From NCBI GenBank assembly GCA_946122785.1, contig CAMGYJ010000011.1:41070513-41134512 (forward strand): 64,000 nucleotides of DNA, given 5' to 3'. Source of the DNA: Linum tenue. Its lineage: Eukaryota; Streptophyta; Magnoliopsida; Malpighiales; Linaceae. Position 1 is the first letter of the stretch, and every line of letters begins with the position of its first letter. The translations under genes were made by a program, and so were the position numbers. The notes under the pieces were generated by a model. That model saw only the letters and a list, made by a program, of their open reading frames with translations. It was not told the origin of the DNA and made no database searches. Shown one piece after another: positions 47,788-59,214 of the stretch.

Positions 47788-49644
47788 AAATTTTGATTTC
47801 GCCTCGTTCTTCCCTTTTTAAAACATGGCACCATCGGTGCCTAATTTTTTCATATGTCCACTGCTCGGGCAGCTGATTTTTTCGAAATGAGTTGGATTTC
47901 CTGGTTTTTCCATGACTTCTTTAAGCTCCTCCTTAGACATCCAATTCGATGAAGTATGTAATGGGGATGGATGAAGGCCTATTTTATAGGGGCGGGAGCC
48001 GTTTTCCATAAGGATTAAGGAATTTGAATGCCTCGTCCTTTTCTAAGGGAACAAGTCTTCCCCTTCGATTCTGTATGGATAAAGGAATTATGTACGAGGT
48101 TAAGAAGGTGTTCATGAATTCCTAATCCGATCAATGGGTGCTTTCTCGAGCCCATGAAAATAGGCACCCCAGGCTGCCGAATTGGGAGCCAATTTTGTTG
48201 AAAGTGGTTTGGGCCAAAATTTCCCTGCATGTTTTGATTTCCCCATAATAAGATTCGGAAGTAAGACACAAGCAGTGAAAACAAACTATGCACGAAAGCG
48301 GCCCACTCGCGGGTTCTGCCTTTGCGGCTTTTCATTTTGCGAGAATAAAACTAATCCTCGTGTAGAGGGATTGTTTTACATCCCTAATGACGGATCAATG
48401 GAGGATTGGCGAGGTATCATCACTTGATTCCTTCTAGCTCATGATCTTTATCTCTTCTCTTATTGGATGGTGTTCAGGCCTGGCCCTGCTTGATCGTCTG
48501 TCGAGAAATTTCTCTTTAAGCATGGGGTCTATGGTGCTAATAGATTTTATGAATTCGGCTTCCATCTCAATCAATTGAGTCTCAATAAGTACGAGGTTGT
48601 GTTCAATTTCCTCGATGGTTTACTCTATTACTAGAATTTTTGTTTCAATCGATAGGTGGGTTTTGGAGTATCTACACGTTGCGGATAGTCAAAAATTCTG
48701 TTACTAGGATCGTTGTTTTCCCACTAGTTGGACTGCCCATGGGATGGATAGCTTTTTCCTGGAGGGGTAAGTGCACTACTCCTCAGGGATAGCTTAGTGG
48801 CGTATGCGAATTGCCCCATAGTCTAGTTTTTGGTAGGTTTCCAGATATTTACCCCCAGAGAAAATGTGCAGAAATTGCTTTGTCTCATGATTCAATCTAT
48901 CGGCAAACATATGCTCGAGTTGACGGGGTTCAAATTTATGGTTGGTGTGCTCATTGATATACACAAAAAATCGCTTCCACGATTCATCGAGAGGTTCTAA
49001 GTCCCCTTGCTTGAAGTGCAATATTCGTTGAGCTAGCAGATGATCGATTCATGGTGCGACATATGTCGCGAAAGACTTTCGGACTAGCTCTTCCCAAGTG
49101 AGGATACATTCGTATGGCAGCTTATTGAACCATCTTTTGGCACCACCTTTTAAAGTATTGGGAAAAGCCCTAGGATTCCATGTTCAGATGCTGCTTCAAA
49201 TTCCAATTTAGATCTAAATAGTTCTTGGATCTTTTGGAGGTAGTTGAATGGATCCTCATGGGGAGACCCAAAGAAAGATTTCATGCATTGAAATTTGTAG
49301 ATGACTATATCCTTTATCCCTTAGTGATTGCTAAGTTCGGCTATTTCCCATTCGTAGAGACGTGTCGCGGGCATGTCAAATTGGAATGTTGCCCAACTAT
49401 TCATGGCTCTAGGCTCTTAGGTTCCTGACACTGTAATTCCCATTGAGGTGTAGCAAGTGGTTGCGAGGTAGGGGAAGGGCTGAAGACTTGTCGTAGGTCA
49501 CCTTTTCCTAAAATTTACGCCACTGACGCCAAAATAAAAAGGGAATTCGGTGCTTCTAACATCAATTCGATTCAGAGTGCATGAGCAGTAGGGAACATGA
49601 AACAAAACAAGTGTTGCATTTCATTTGCCGAAGTTTCCAAGATG

Positions 49645-49662
49645 TCCCCGACAACGACGCCA
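49645..49662 (-). promoter_or_regulatory. Primer-binding site of the decayed gypsy element
   Basis: On the minus strand, TGGCGTCGTTGTCGGGGA differs at two positions from the tRNA-Asp primer site seen in the Athila element at 38780. Confidence 0.7.
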
Positions 49663-49670
49663 AAATTTGA

Positions 49671-50559
49671 TATGTTGTGTATTTAGACCAAATTTATCTT
49701 GGTCTAAGTCCAAGATCGTATTCCCTTAGACCTCTCACAGAACCCTTACTTTAGAAGCAAGGTACGGTTCTATTGAAAAAGAGGTTGATTCAGGAGATTG
49801 GAGTTTCCTCCAGTTTTAGCATAAGTTCTATTGAAGAAGAGGTCGATTCATATCTCTAATGGCAGATTTTGTTCTTATGGTGGTGAAAAAAGAAAGTCTA
49901 GGTCTACCATCAGAACTTACCTTCAGTGTTTCTAGCTCAACAACATCGGTGGAACCACCCAATTCACTTATAAGTCAAATACAACCTAAAAAGATATGAA
50001 TTGACACGAGGAAGCATTCTTGGATAGAAATCCATTTAGTGTCGAAGACTTTCATCACGGTTAATTGAACCAACACAAATCATATATTTTAACTTACACT
50101 AAACATATGTTTTATTTTATTCTAAAGTACTACTAATTACTTGAGTTATCATTTATGTATAAATCCTAAACCAATAAGTGATCAATTACTTCCTAAGCAA
50201 GACACATTTATTAATAAAAGTCCTTAACAAGAATTAATACGAATAACCCAAACTAACAGTAATAATACACGAATAATTAATATGAAGTATCTAAATAATA
50301 ATAAGCGAATAATGATGTCTGCCACTAGATGCATAAATGCATCAATTCTCCCCATGAAAAGAACTTTGTCCCCAAAGTTTATCTTAAACCTGATAGATGA
50401 AGAAGAAGCTTCCAATTGTCCTAGAAGATCCATATGATCCAGGTGCTTTCTCTCTTTTCATTCCATACATTAATTAGTTTCCTGACTTCTTCTCGTAAGA
50501 CTACAGAGCACATAGTTGAGACATATTCATTATTATTTTTTTATTTTTATAGAAAACCC
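49671..50559 (-). repeat. Probable 5' LTR and flank of the decayed gypsy element
   Basis: The position next to the primer site argues for an LTR ending (on the minus strand) near 49670. Its far boundary was not found, because the other LTR is missing. The part at 50440-50530 already matches the LINE-derived flank seen at 21225-21299. Confidence 0.45.
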
Positions 50560-50886
50560 TGTATTATTTCATCAAGCAGCAGAAATATTACAGGAATCTG
50601 TTAAAAGCTGAGCAACCAAAAAGGATGGTGGGCTTGTAGTCTACACTTCTACTTCTTCCCATTCACAAGTGGTATGGGCCATTAGGTGAGCTGATTTGTT
50701 ACTGTTTCGGCCCGAGAAGCCCACATTGATAGAGCCCAGGTCTCTCAGATGGTCACGAAGCTCTTCACAGAGCACTCCTTCTTCGGTCATCACCTTCCCC
50801 TCTCTTCTCAGTTTCTGGACAAAACCCAGACAATCCGTTTCAATTTCGCACTGCCCAAAACCATGCTCCACTGCTAAATAGTTCAT
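50560..50886 (-). mobile_element. LINE RNase H-type fragment, minus strand
   Basis: Encodes an RNase-H-like (RVT_3-type) C-terminal piece: FGQCEIETDCLGFVQKLRRE, then EELRDHLRDLGSINVGFSGR and NSNKSAHLMAHTT. It sits between the two halves of an older LINE-derived segment (50440-50525 and 50890-51160), so it is either a separate insertion or part of a rearranged copy. The 3' side includes an A/T-rich tail near 50530-50555. Confidence 0.75.
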
Positions 50887-51160
50887 TATTGAGGTAATGT
50901 ATTAGAAGATTCTGAGTTGCTTAACTGCTGCTTGTTTAACCTCGAATTTTTTACTCCCCATGAGATCATGATAGAACTTCACACCCTCATTTCCCATATC
51001 TTCCACATATGTGAGTATATTCCCATATTCGTCAATCAATTGGATTATAATGCTTCTTGAATTCCTGCTATTTACCATGCTATGGAAAAACATGATATTT
51101 GCATCCTCGCCATTGATCCACATATGTCTAGATAGGAAATTGTTCTTTAGCCTTTTGTAA
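50887..51160 (-). mobile_element. LINE linker fragment, minus strand
   Basis: Encodes NGEDANIMFFHSMVNSRNSR and EYGNILTYVEDMGNEGVKFY, the region between endonuclease and RT. It is the close relative of 21839-21657. Confidence 0.75.
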
Positions 51161-51734
51161 ATCTAGAAATTGAACAATGCATTAAAAAGTCAAGGAGGTA
51201 GGGCGCTCCAAGGCTTCTAATTGAGTCACGAAAAGCTTAATTTGATTGTGTTGCCACTCTATCACGAGTGCTAGAACAATGGTCATATTTAACGTCTTTA
51301 ATATGATCTTTATTTGCTTCAATTTTGGACACGGGCAGTACATTCTGGAACCTCCTATTTTACATATTGCCATCCCTCTGCCACTTGTCTATCATAACTA
51401 GGGCAAAGCCTCTAAAAATTGAAGTACTTCTAACAACTTGTATTATGATTTTACCATGATACATTTGTAACTTATGAGTATGCTTTGAAGTTTGAACCCT
51501 AAGCATTTATAGTTTACTATCATGATCCTACCAATTTGATTTATTATTCAAGTTTCACAAAGATTTCTTTATCACAGAGTCAATTGATTCAAATGTAAGG
51601 AAGAAGTTTATGGCTTTTAAAGTCCACTTCAACTCTCGTCTACGTTTAGTAGACATATCTTTTCAATTGAAGCGCCGATTTGAGAATTAGATTTGAAGCG
51701 CCGATTTGGGCAACCTAATGCCATGCGCATTATC
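51161..51734. other. LINE-flank-like AT-rich DNA
   Basis: Non-coding. Phrases such as 'taagcatttatagttta' and 'aatttgattta' occur in the same order at 22040-22090, so the resemblance to the 21600-22190 locus continues across this stretch. Confidence 0.45.
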
Positions 51735-52020
51735 AATTTAGAGGATTAGATCCAGGCCTGCAAACAAGGAGATCGCACCGTCACTCAATATTACACTGAC
51801 ATCAAGGGTCTTTGGGAGAATTACTTGCAATTCTCACCTATTGTGCCTTGTTGGGTGCTCCGGGTAATCCTAATGCTTGTGCTGCAGTGGAGGCTTTCAA
51901 GAGGAAACAGGAGACAGACTACTTGATTCGCTTCCTCAGAGGCCTTCATCCGGATTATGATGTTATCAAGACGCAGTTGCTCATGCTTATACTACTTTCT
52001 CGTCCAACAATTTGTTGAAA
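51735..52020 (+). mobile_element. Ty1-copia gag fragment
   Basis: Frames read QGDRTVTQYYTDIKGLWENY and, after a shift, ETDYLIRFLRGLHPDYDVIK, the copia gag (UBN2-type) pattern around the ...YY..LK.LWDE.. and ..FL.GL...Y...R.. blocks. It is short and frameshifted, with no zinc knuckle or pol. Confidence 0.7.
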
Positions 52021-52277
52021 GTTGAAGTTATTTCTGGAAACCACCAAAATAATTAAATTACAATAAAAAAAATATAGATAAAAGGAGTGGTGATAAATTT
52101 GTTAGGTAGTGTCATAAACCAGTTGGTCCCGGTTGGTGGGTGTTTCACCACACCTCATTGGTGGGAGGTTTTCTCCACACAGCTTACAACTTACAGGAAT
52201 GACTATTTATAGCCTTCCTTACATGGAATATCAGTTCTCAACCTTGCTGATTTCTTTCTCTTTTTTTATTTTTAATA
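52021..52277. other. Unassigned DNA next to a MULE-type MITE
   Basis: No gene is seen. The last nine bases (52269-52277, TTTTTAATA) are the left target duplication of the following element. Confidence 0.4.
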
Positions 52278-52770
52278 GGGTTATAGGTATAATATGCCAC
52301 TCTACAATGACGTTTTATCAAACATGCTCTTCTACTATTTTTTACATCAAATATGTCTCCGTACTTTGAAAAAATTATCAAACGTGCCCTTTTATTAAAA
52401 TTTCCATTGAAAAAATCGTCAATCATGGTTGAATTGAAATTTAGACAACCCGACATCGGCAAATGGGAGGAAAACTGTCAGTTATGTCCCCTATTTTATT
52501 TCCCTGAGTCTTTTCAAAGTGAATTATTTGAATGATTTGATTATACAAAAGAACCAAAAAAATTCTAAAGTGAATTTATTAAGGATATTTTAGTCATTTG
52601 TGTCGCCCAAACTAAAGTTCGGCCTTGGTTAACGGTTTTTGGATGAAATTTTTAACAAAAGGACATGTTTGATACTTTTACAAAGTACAGGGGCATGTTT
52701 GATGTAAAAAATAGTAGAGGGGCATTTTGATAAAATGTCATAGTAGATGGGCATATTATACCTATAACCC
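52278..52770. mobile_element. MULE-type MITE (493 bp), 9-bp target duplication TTTTTAATA
   Basis: The ends GGGTTATAGGTATAATATGC and GCATATTATACCTATAACCC are exact inverses. The inverted repeat continues with mismatches for about 100 bp (for example 'ctactattttttacatcaaa' on the left and its inverse on the right). A perfect 9-bp duplication TTTTTAATA flanks it (52269-52277 and 52771-52779), the size typical of Mutator-like elements. The middle is non-coding. It is non-autonomous, and no transposase was seen in the window. Confidence 0.9.
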
Positions 52771-52828
52771 TTTTTAATAATGACACTCATTAATATTTCC
52801 AACCTATTAGTTGTCGGAAATCTCTAAC

Positions 52829-52862
52829 TGTAAGGAAGTGGTTAAGTACCATACATTGGCAT
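52829..52862 (+). repeat. Truncated TRIM LTR start
   Basis: The first 34 bases repeat the beginning of the LTRs at 53282 and 53519 (TGTAAGGAAGTGGTTAAGTA and the following bases) and then diverge. It is a broken copy of the same family 450 bp away. Confidence 0.75.
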
Positions 52863-53281
52863 GTATAATGGTGTCAAAAACCCTTCACAAGAAAATGGTA
52901 ATGATTCCATTGTTCCATTCTTGCTCTGTCGCAATTCTCCATTTCCAAAAATAAGTTTTCCAAACAATTATCCTACATTTCTTCCTTCGCAAAAATACCC
53001 ACTTCCCATACCAAAAATCCAACACATTTTGTGGTCGAATGATTTGCGGTCGTCGGCTGGATATTTGACTCTTTTTTGTTTGGGTGGTTGGAAAATGGAA
53101 AGGAAGACTCTTGCGAATGGGAGAGACTTTGGCCTTTAGGAAGTTATCGGGCAATGGTTGTATGTATGACCAAGAGGTATATATATTATGACAATGATAC
53201 TTATATTTTATTTATCAAAGTAAAAATAGGAAAGATATTTTTGTATTGACCATGATTTATTATGTGAGATTTAGCTAAAAA

Positions 53282-53616
53282 TGTAAGGAAGTGGTTAAGT
53301 ACCATACATGAGCCTGTATAAGATCCAGCATAACCTTCTCTCAATAACTTGAGTTATTGAGACCAACTGGTTTATGACATGGTATCAGAGCTGGTTTGTC
53401 CTTGAATCACGTGTTCAAGTCCTCACGACCCCCAAATTAATCGTTGTCTTTCAAGCACATGGTATGGCGGGCCTGTGCAAACTTCAAGCCCATGAGTCGG
53501 CTTTCGTTTGAGGGGGCGTGTAAGGAAGTGGTTAAGTACCATACATGGGCCTGTATAAGATCCAGCATAACCTTCTCCCAATAACTCGAGTTATTGGGAC
53601 CAACTCGTTTATGACA
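53282..53616 (+). mobile_element. TRIM retrotransposon (335 bp) with AAAAA target duplication
   Basis: Two 98-bp LTRs (53282-53379 and 53519-53616), TGTAAGGAAG...TTTATGACA. The initiator-Met primer site TGGTATCAGAGC follows at once (53380-53391), and the purine tract TTTGAGGGGGCG precedes the 3' LTR. The flanks show AAAAA on both sides. There is no coding capacity. The core 'aagatccagcataacc', 'cgagttattgggaccaa' and the internal 'gtgcaaacttcaagcc' are shared with the TRIM at 25503-25791, so both belong to one family with different LTR 5' ends. Confidence 0.93.
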
Positions 53617-53973
53617 AAAAACTATTCCATACAAAATTTTAGTTTTTACAACTTATCTAGTTAAAAACTTCGCTTTAAAACTTAAAAACTTATAATTTTA
53701 CGCTTCTAAATCACCAAAATGTTTATACTTAGAAATTCGTTTTTTACTACATTGCTCGCAAGAAGAACATACATACCATCAATAGGGAACATATATAGCT
53801 AGTTCATCCAATGTAGTTGGATGAAACACATGGACAACACAAATAATCAAAAGAAGTAGACCTCACACGACTCATTAATGCAAACCCTAGATATAGTGAC
53901 AAATAGATGAAGCACTTCGAGTAGACCACCACAACGAACATACATTAAGAAAGCAACATGAACAATATTATTC

Positions 53974-55634
53974 TCAATGGTCTCTCTCAGAGACTCTAGT
54001 CTTCAGCCCATCTTTCATGAACAACACCATGCTAACTGTCGGCTTACCGGAGGACCCATCATCTATAAGTTCAAATTTGTAGTTCCAAAGGAGAGCACTT
54101 GCCAGAGACTTGACTTGCGTGATTGCCATATTCTTTCCCAAACAGGTCCTTGCCCCAGCCAAGAAGGTCATGAACTTGTACGATGTGACATGTAGTATCG
54201 TCCCTTTCTCGGAAATCCACCTCTCTGGTTTGAACTCCATGCAATCCTCTCCCCATATCTCCTCCATCCTAGCCATGGCGTATATGGAGAATATTATCCT
54301 CTCTTCTTTACGTACCGTGTGCCCGCTTGGAAGGACATCTTCCTCCACGGCGCACTTGTGCTCCAATGGCACCGGTGGGTACAACCTCAGTGTCTCATAA
54401 ATGGTTGCATGAAGATACACAAGTTTTTTCAACTCATCGTTTCTCAAAAATCCGCTTCTTTCATCTCCTGGTTTGCCACAAATTAATTCTATCATTTAGT
54501 ATCTAAAAGACGGTAGAATATGTGCATATGTCTATACTTAAATATTTTATCTTACCATCAATATCACTTGACTGCCGCGCCGCCATCACTTGCCTCAGCT
54601 CTTCGAGAATCCTTTTCTCAATAACGGGGTGGTTCGCCACACACCATATCAACCAAGTTAGGCCGACAGTAATGGTGTCTCTCCCGGCTGCGACTAACGT
54701 TAATGTAGTGTCCCTCAGAAACTTGTCCGATGTTTTATCAATGATTGGTTTGTTACCACCGCCACCCTCATCTTTCATGACCAGGATTTGTGTCAACAAA
54801 TCCAACTTGTTTCTTTTAGTCACATCATTGCCAAAGGAGTGTTTCGACGCTAATTCTTGCTTCTTCCTCTTGATGCTACCATACAAGAAGTTATCTACGG
54901 TGCGCCAAGCTTGAATGCACTTCCACTCCATTCCGATCTTGAGTCGGTGTTGAAGCCTCCACACGCACATCGGAACTATGAATCGGTAGACCGCCACCTC
55001 CTCCAGCTCGTCGAACGCCTCGCCACATGCATTGTCAGGGAGCCTGCCGCCCTCGGACCCCACGGGGAGGTATTGGGGATCGAATCCCACAACCAACAGG
55101 CACATGTTGTCAAACATGAACCTCTTGAACACGTCCTGTAGGTCCACCACCTCGTTCCGGTCGAGGACCGGCAAAAGGGTGCTCCTCATCTTCTCTACGA
55201 GGGTCTGCACGGCATGACCCTCGAACTCAGAGTTTTTTTAGCAAAGAATGAAGGAGCCTCCTCTGGAACTTCCACGAGTCGCCATCGACATTGAAGATCC
55301 CGTCGCCTAGAGGCTCCATTATGGCCTTGAAATCCCGGCCCTTCTCGTAGTTGGCCGCGTTCTTGTTGAAGATGTGGTTGATGTTGACGGGATCACTCAT
55401 GACCATGAAGTCGGCTTTGACGAAACTGGGTCCCTTGAGAAGGAACGTTCCCCCGGTTTGCCTCAAGGCTCTGATGTAGAAGTCGTGGAGTGTGTAGTTG
55501 GATAAGCTCAAGAGGTGGCCAGGGAGCATCCCCAGGAATGGCCATTGGTAGACGGGCGAGTGCTTGTTTCTGTGGAGCCAGTGGCATAGGAAGATGACTA
55601 GGGAAAGGAAGGTTAGTAGTAGTTGTGTGGACAT
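53974..55634 (-). pseudogene. CYP96-like cytochrome P450, one frameshift
   Basis: ER-anchored heme monooxygenase resembling plant CYP96A (midchain alkane hydroxylase-type, wax pathway). Substrate cannot be inferred. Exon 1 is 55634-54556 and exon 2 is 54467-53974, with a GT-AG, phase 1 junction. The N-terminal anchor (LLLTFLSLVIFLCHWL) is followed by WPFLGMLPG. The I helix has AAGRDTI, with Ile where the family has Thr/Ser. ExxR is ETLR, then PERW. The heme loop is FLAGARTCLG with its Cys. A run of seven T in plus sense (A7 in the gene, 55233-55239) shifts the frame about 135 codons in, bringing a TGA at 55227-55229. Everything after reads on in the next frame. It may be a recent null allele or a sequence error; otherwise it looks functional. 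Confidence 0.85.
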
Positions 55635-55723
55635 GTTTCGGCAGCAATCTAGTTTAGCTAGCTAGGGTTTTGCCTGTGTAATAGTAAGGATGACGATGTG
55701 TTGGTGTTTGGGGACTAGCGTGG

Positions 55724-55731
55724 AATAAATA
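55724..55731 (-). promoter_or_regulatory. Possible TATA box of the P450 gene
   Basis: Minus-strand TATTTATT about 90 bp upstream of the start codon. It is weak but the best candidate in the region. Confidence 0.35.
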
Positions 55732-55734
55732 GTA

Positions 55735-56703
55735 GTTCTCTTGCATGTTAGTGGATGATATACCATGGTGTGCAGTTGCATTAGACGAACCTCCATTCTC
55801 CCAGGCCCCAGCAGCAAAATTATTAACCATGTCAGAATTTATGAAGATGGAACTGTACTAGTGTACTGAAATATGTTGGAGAAGGGTGGATTCGGGGTAA
55901 TGGAATGGTTGAAGCAATAAGGCATGGGGATCCCTACATACGTCTGTCTTCTTTCCATTTCCGAAAGGAATATATGTGATACGGTAAAATATTTATGGTA
56001 ATAATTTTCAGTTATGATTTTGGTAGGGTCAAAATATTGAAACCAAATAATCAATGCTGTCAGGCAATAGTAAAACCTTTTTTTTTTTGGAGAAAATGCA
56101 ATAGTAAAACCAACCAGCTGCTATCGGCCTTCTGCCAATCTTCATAAATATAGAAAAGACATGCAAAATTCGTACGATACTACAATGTTGATATATAAGT
56201 GATCATGTGAGTGAATGAATGGCAATGATATTCTAGCTCTTATGTATTGATTTTAGTTATTGATATATTAACCTAATTGAAATGCATGTCGACAAATTTA
56301 TTCAACGAAGTATTCTATGGTACGTCACTAGTATATTAACAAGTTGGGAACTGAACTTTCAGATTTAACAAACTTTTTTGGTGTTAAATTTTGGAAAATA
56401 AACATATATAATAATCAGCCTATCCGAAAAGGTCTTTCGTCCATAATATCATATTGTATTAGATTAACATGTTAATTAACAACCAATGTATCATTAAAAA
56501 TGGTTACATGGAACCTAAACGATTAATAAGTTACTAAATAGGATCTCCACTCTCGACTAGATCCATAACTGGAATTCATCTGAGATCTACTTCCTTTATC
56601 CTCTGTGCAAAGTCTCTGTTGAGTCCAGAGACCAACTTTTTTTAATGTTGGGTTATTCCTAAAGTATAGCAATGTTCTTCGCGTATAATATTGGTAGGGT
56701 CAA
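55735..56703. other. P450 upstream flank with a duplicated segment
   Basis: No gene. The stretch from about 56021 (ttggtagggtcaaaatattgaaacc) to about 56480 resembles 57511-57730 in order and wording, so this flank was duplicated locally before the Cassandra element entered one copy. Confidence 0.5.
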
Positions 56704-57510
56704 TATAACAAGTTAGGCAAATCTTATCGACGAAATATGGGAGAGATTCATGGTTCATAAGTAAGGTAGGAATTTGAATGAAGTGGGGCAACCTTGAATC
56801 TTGATTACTAGATGGGGGGCTAAGGCCTCACCGACTACTTTATTTTCTAAATTTGTTACGAATTTTACATATAATTTTACCCACTTTACGGGGGAGGGGG
56901 CTATAGCCCCTCCTGACTTCAACCTAGCTCCTTCATTGACTAACAAGACGCGTTTTGAGGTGAAATTGAAGAGTTCTTGTATGAACTCTGACGTTAAACG
57001 TGCTCAGCATGGAGCACTGCAAAGATGGGTGACGTTATGCGAAGTCACTTTGATATGCACCCCAAGGCAATCCATGATAGTCTAGGTCAAAAGCGGACAA
57101 TATCTTGATCAAGAAAATGTTCAGGATGATACAAATGGTATATGTTGGGATGTTATAAGTCGTATCAGAGCCTCATCGCGTCCCTCTTGAACGGTGGTAG
57201 GGAAAAACCCGAACAAGGACGTTGAGTCCCGGGGGTGTATGTAACACCTTAGGCGAATCCCACATCAACAAAGTACATGAGAGATCCATGGTTCATAGGT
57301 AAGAAACCAATCTTAACTGACAAGACGCGTTTTTGGATGAAATGAAGGAGTTCTTGTATGAACTTTGAAGTTAAACGTGCACAGCGTGGAGCATTGCAAG
57401 TATGGATGACATTATGGGAAGTCACTTTGATATGCACCCAAAACAAAATTTGTGAGCATCTAGACGCAAAGCGGACAATATCTTGGTGGAAAAAAAAGTT
57501 CCGGATGTTA
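56704..57510 (+). mobile_element. Cassandra-type TRIM with 5S-rRNA-like LTRs
   Basis: The LTRs are 56704 to about 57157 and 57239 to about 57510. The 3' LTR starts TGTAACACCTTAGGCGAA and the 5' LTR starts TATAACAAGTTAGGCAAA. Each holds a block resembling plant 5S rRNA: 'gttaaacgtgc', 'gatgggtgac' or 'tatggatgac', 'gaagtcac' and 'tgcaccc' (56971-57063 and 57348-57440). After the 5' LTR, a decayed primer site (cgtatcagagcc) and a 70-bp interior ending in CCGGGGGTGTA follow. The flanks share GGGTCAA (56697-56703, 57511-57517). The 5' LTR carries an extra segment at about 56767-56932 missing from the 3' LTR. The 5S part contains internal pol III promoter-like boxes. Confidence 0.85.
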
Positions 57511-58007
57511 GGGTCAAAATACGGAAACCAAAAAATCAATTGTGGCAATAGTACTGGTTACCTTTTATGATACATTGGTACATTAACAATGGGGATGCAA
57601 CTTTGATAGTTAACGAAATTGTTCGTTTGTTAAATTTTGGAAAACGAACACACATATTTAACAACCGGTCTTTTTGATAATTAAGGTCTTTCGGCCACAA
57701 TATAAGATCGTATTAAATTAACTTCAATGCTGCAGCCTCCTGCCGGAGGTAGAGCCCAGTTAGCTGCCGATTACTAACGGGAAACTGAATTACTACTGCA
57801 GGCCAGCGATGGGTTTTTCCTGTGAGTGAATATTTGAGATGGCTATATATATATATTTTCATTAGAAGGAAGTTTCAGTACTGTGTAGGGCCATATGTAT
57901 ATGCATGATTGATATTGAATACCAAAAGAGTAAACACACAAACAGACAGAGAACTTGCACTCTATCAGGAGTGAAAGAAGATGTGGAATAACTGCAAGAG
58001 TACCTAG
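57511..58007. other. Local duplicate of the P450 flank
   Basis: Resembles 56027-56480, with shared 'ttaaattttggaaaa' and 'aaggtctttcg'. No coding capacity. A TA microsatellite lies at about 57844-57856. Confidence 0.5.
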
Positions 58008-59100
58008 TCAAGAAGGTCATGAACTTGGACGACGGGACATGTAGCATCGTTCCTTTCTCAGAAATCCACCTCTCTGGTTTGAACTCCATGCAGTCCTCTC
58101 CCCATATTTCTTCCATCCTGGCCATGGTGTATATGGAGAATAATATCCTCTCTTCTTTACGTACTGTGTGCCCGCTTGGAAGGACATCTGCCTCCACAGC
58201 ACACTTGTGCTCGAAAGGAACCGGTGCATACAACCTCAGTGTCTCGCAGACTGTTGCATGAAGATAAACAACTTTGTTCAACTCGTAGTTTCTCAAGAAT
58301 CCTCCTCTTTCTTCTCCTGGTTTGTCACAAATTAACTTATATCATTTAGTACATATCTAGAAGACTGGAAAAAAAATGTGTCTATGTAGATATTTAAATA
58401 TTTCCTCTTACCATCAGTCGCGCCTGACATTCGCGTTGTCATCACTTGTCTCAGCTCTTCGAGAATCCTTTTCTACAACATTGGGGTGGTTCGCCACACA
58501 CCATATCAACCAAGTAAGGCACGCAGTAATGCTGTCTCTCCTGGCTGCAATTAAGGTAAATGTAGTGTCCCTCAGAAACTTGTCAGATGTTTTATAGATA
58601 TGTTTTTGTCACCACCGTCATCCTCATCTTTCATGACCAGGATTTGTGTCAACAAATCCAACTTGTCTCTTTTAGTCACATCATTGTTGATTCTCGCTAA
58701 TTCTTGCTTCTTCCTCTTGATGCTACCGTACAGTAATTGATCAAGGGTACTCCAAGCTCGACTGAACTTCCACTCCATTCCAATCTGAAGTCGTTGTTGA
58801 AGCCTCCACACGCACATTGGAACTATGTGTCGGAAGAGCGCCACCTCTTCCAGCACTTCGAATGCCTTGCCACATGCACTATCAGGGAGCCTGCCGTCGT
58901 CGGACTACACGGCGGGGAGGTAATAAGGGTCGAATTCCAAGACCAGAAGACACATGTTGTCAAACATGAACCTCTTAAACACGTCTTGTAGGTCTACCAA
59001 CTCGTCGTTCTTCGTCATCCTTGCCGCTCGGTCGAGGGCCGGCATAAGGGTACTCCTCATCTTCTGTGTGAGGATGTGCATGGAGTTACCCTCTGTTTTC
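58008..59100 (-). pseudogene. Truncated CYP96-like P450 copy
   Basis: A second copy of the P450 at 53974-55634, same strand. It begins inside exon 1 (LTQKMRSTLMPALDR, near 59085), keeps DVFKRFMFDNMCLLV and MCVWRLQQRLQIGMEWKF, and reaches exon 2 (ETLRLYAPVPFEHKCAVE, then PERWISEKGTMLHVPSSKFM). It stops being homologous just before the heme loop, so the heme-ligating Cys is absent. The membrane anchor and first 140 or so residues are also absent. Frameshifts and an A(R)RDS-like I helix add to the decay. Its intron is in the same place as in the other copy. It cannot encode an active enzyme. Confidence 0.88.
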
Positions 59101-59214
59101 CCGGCGAGAAAAATAAAGGAAAGAGAATTGGATTTTGCACCTTTGACTTCCAAACAAACGATCAAACAACACAGTTCACACCTCTTTGAACAAATTTCAA
59201 ACAAGGGTCTTCAA

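Larger units (their letters stand above)
46800..49670 (-). mobile_element. Decayed Athila/Tat-type gypsy interior, minus strand
   Basis: Read on the minus strand from its primer site (49662-49645, TGGCGTCGTTGTCGGGGA), the remnant shows a gag piece at 49021-48794 (LEPLDESWKRFFVYINEHT, then FEPRQLEHMFADRLN). A retropepsin follows at 47787-47350 (MLIDTGSSANFLPV). At about 46905-46835 is the post-pol phrase 'cgtctaacttaaagacgt' seen after the pol of such elements. Polymerase domains were not seen in between, so this copy is also gag-protease only, or internally deleted. Frames are broken. It adjoins the LINE end at 46690 with no 3' LTR left. Confidence 0.75.
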
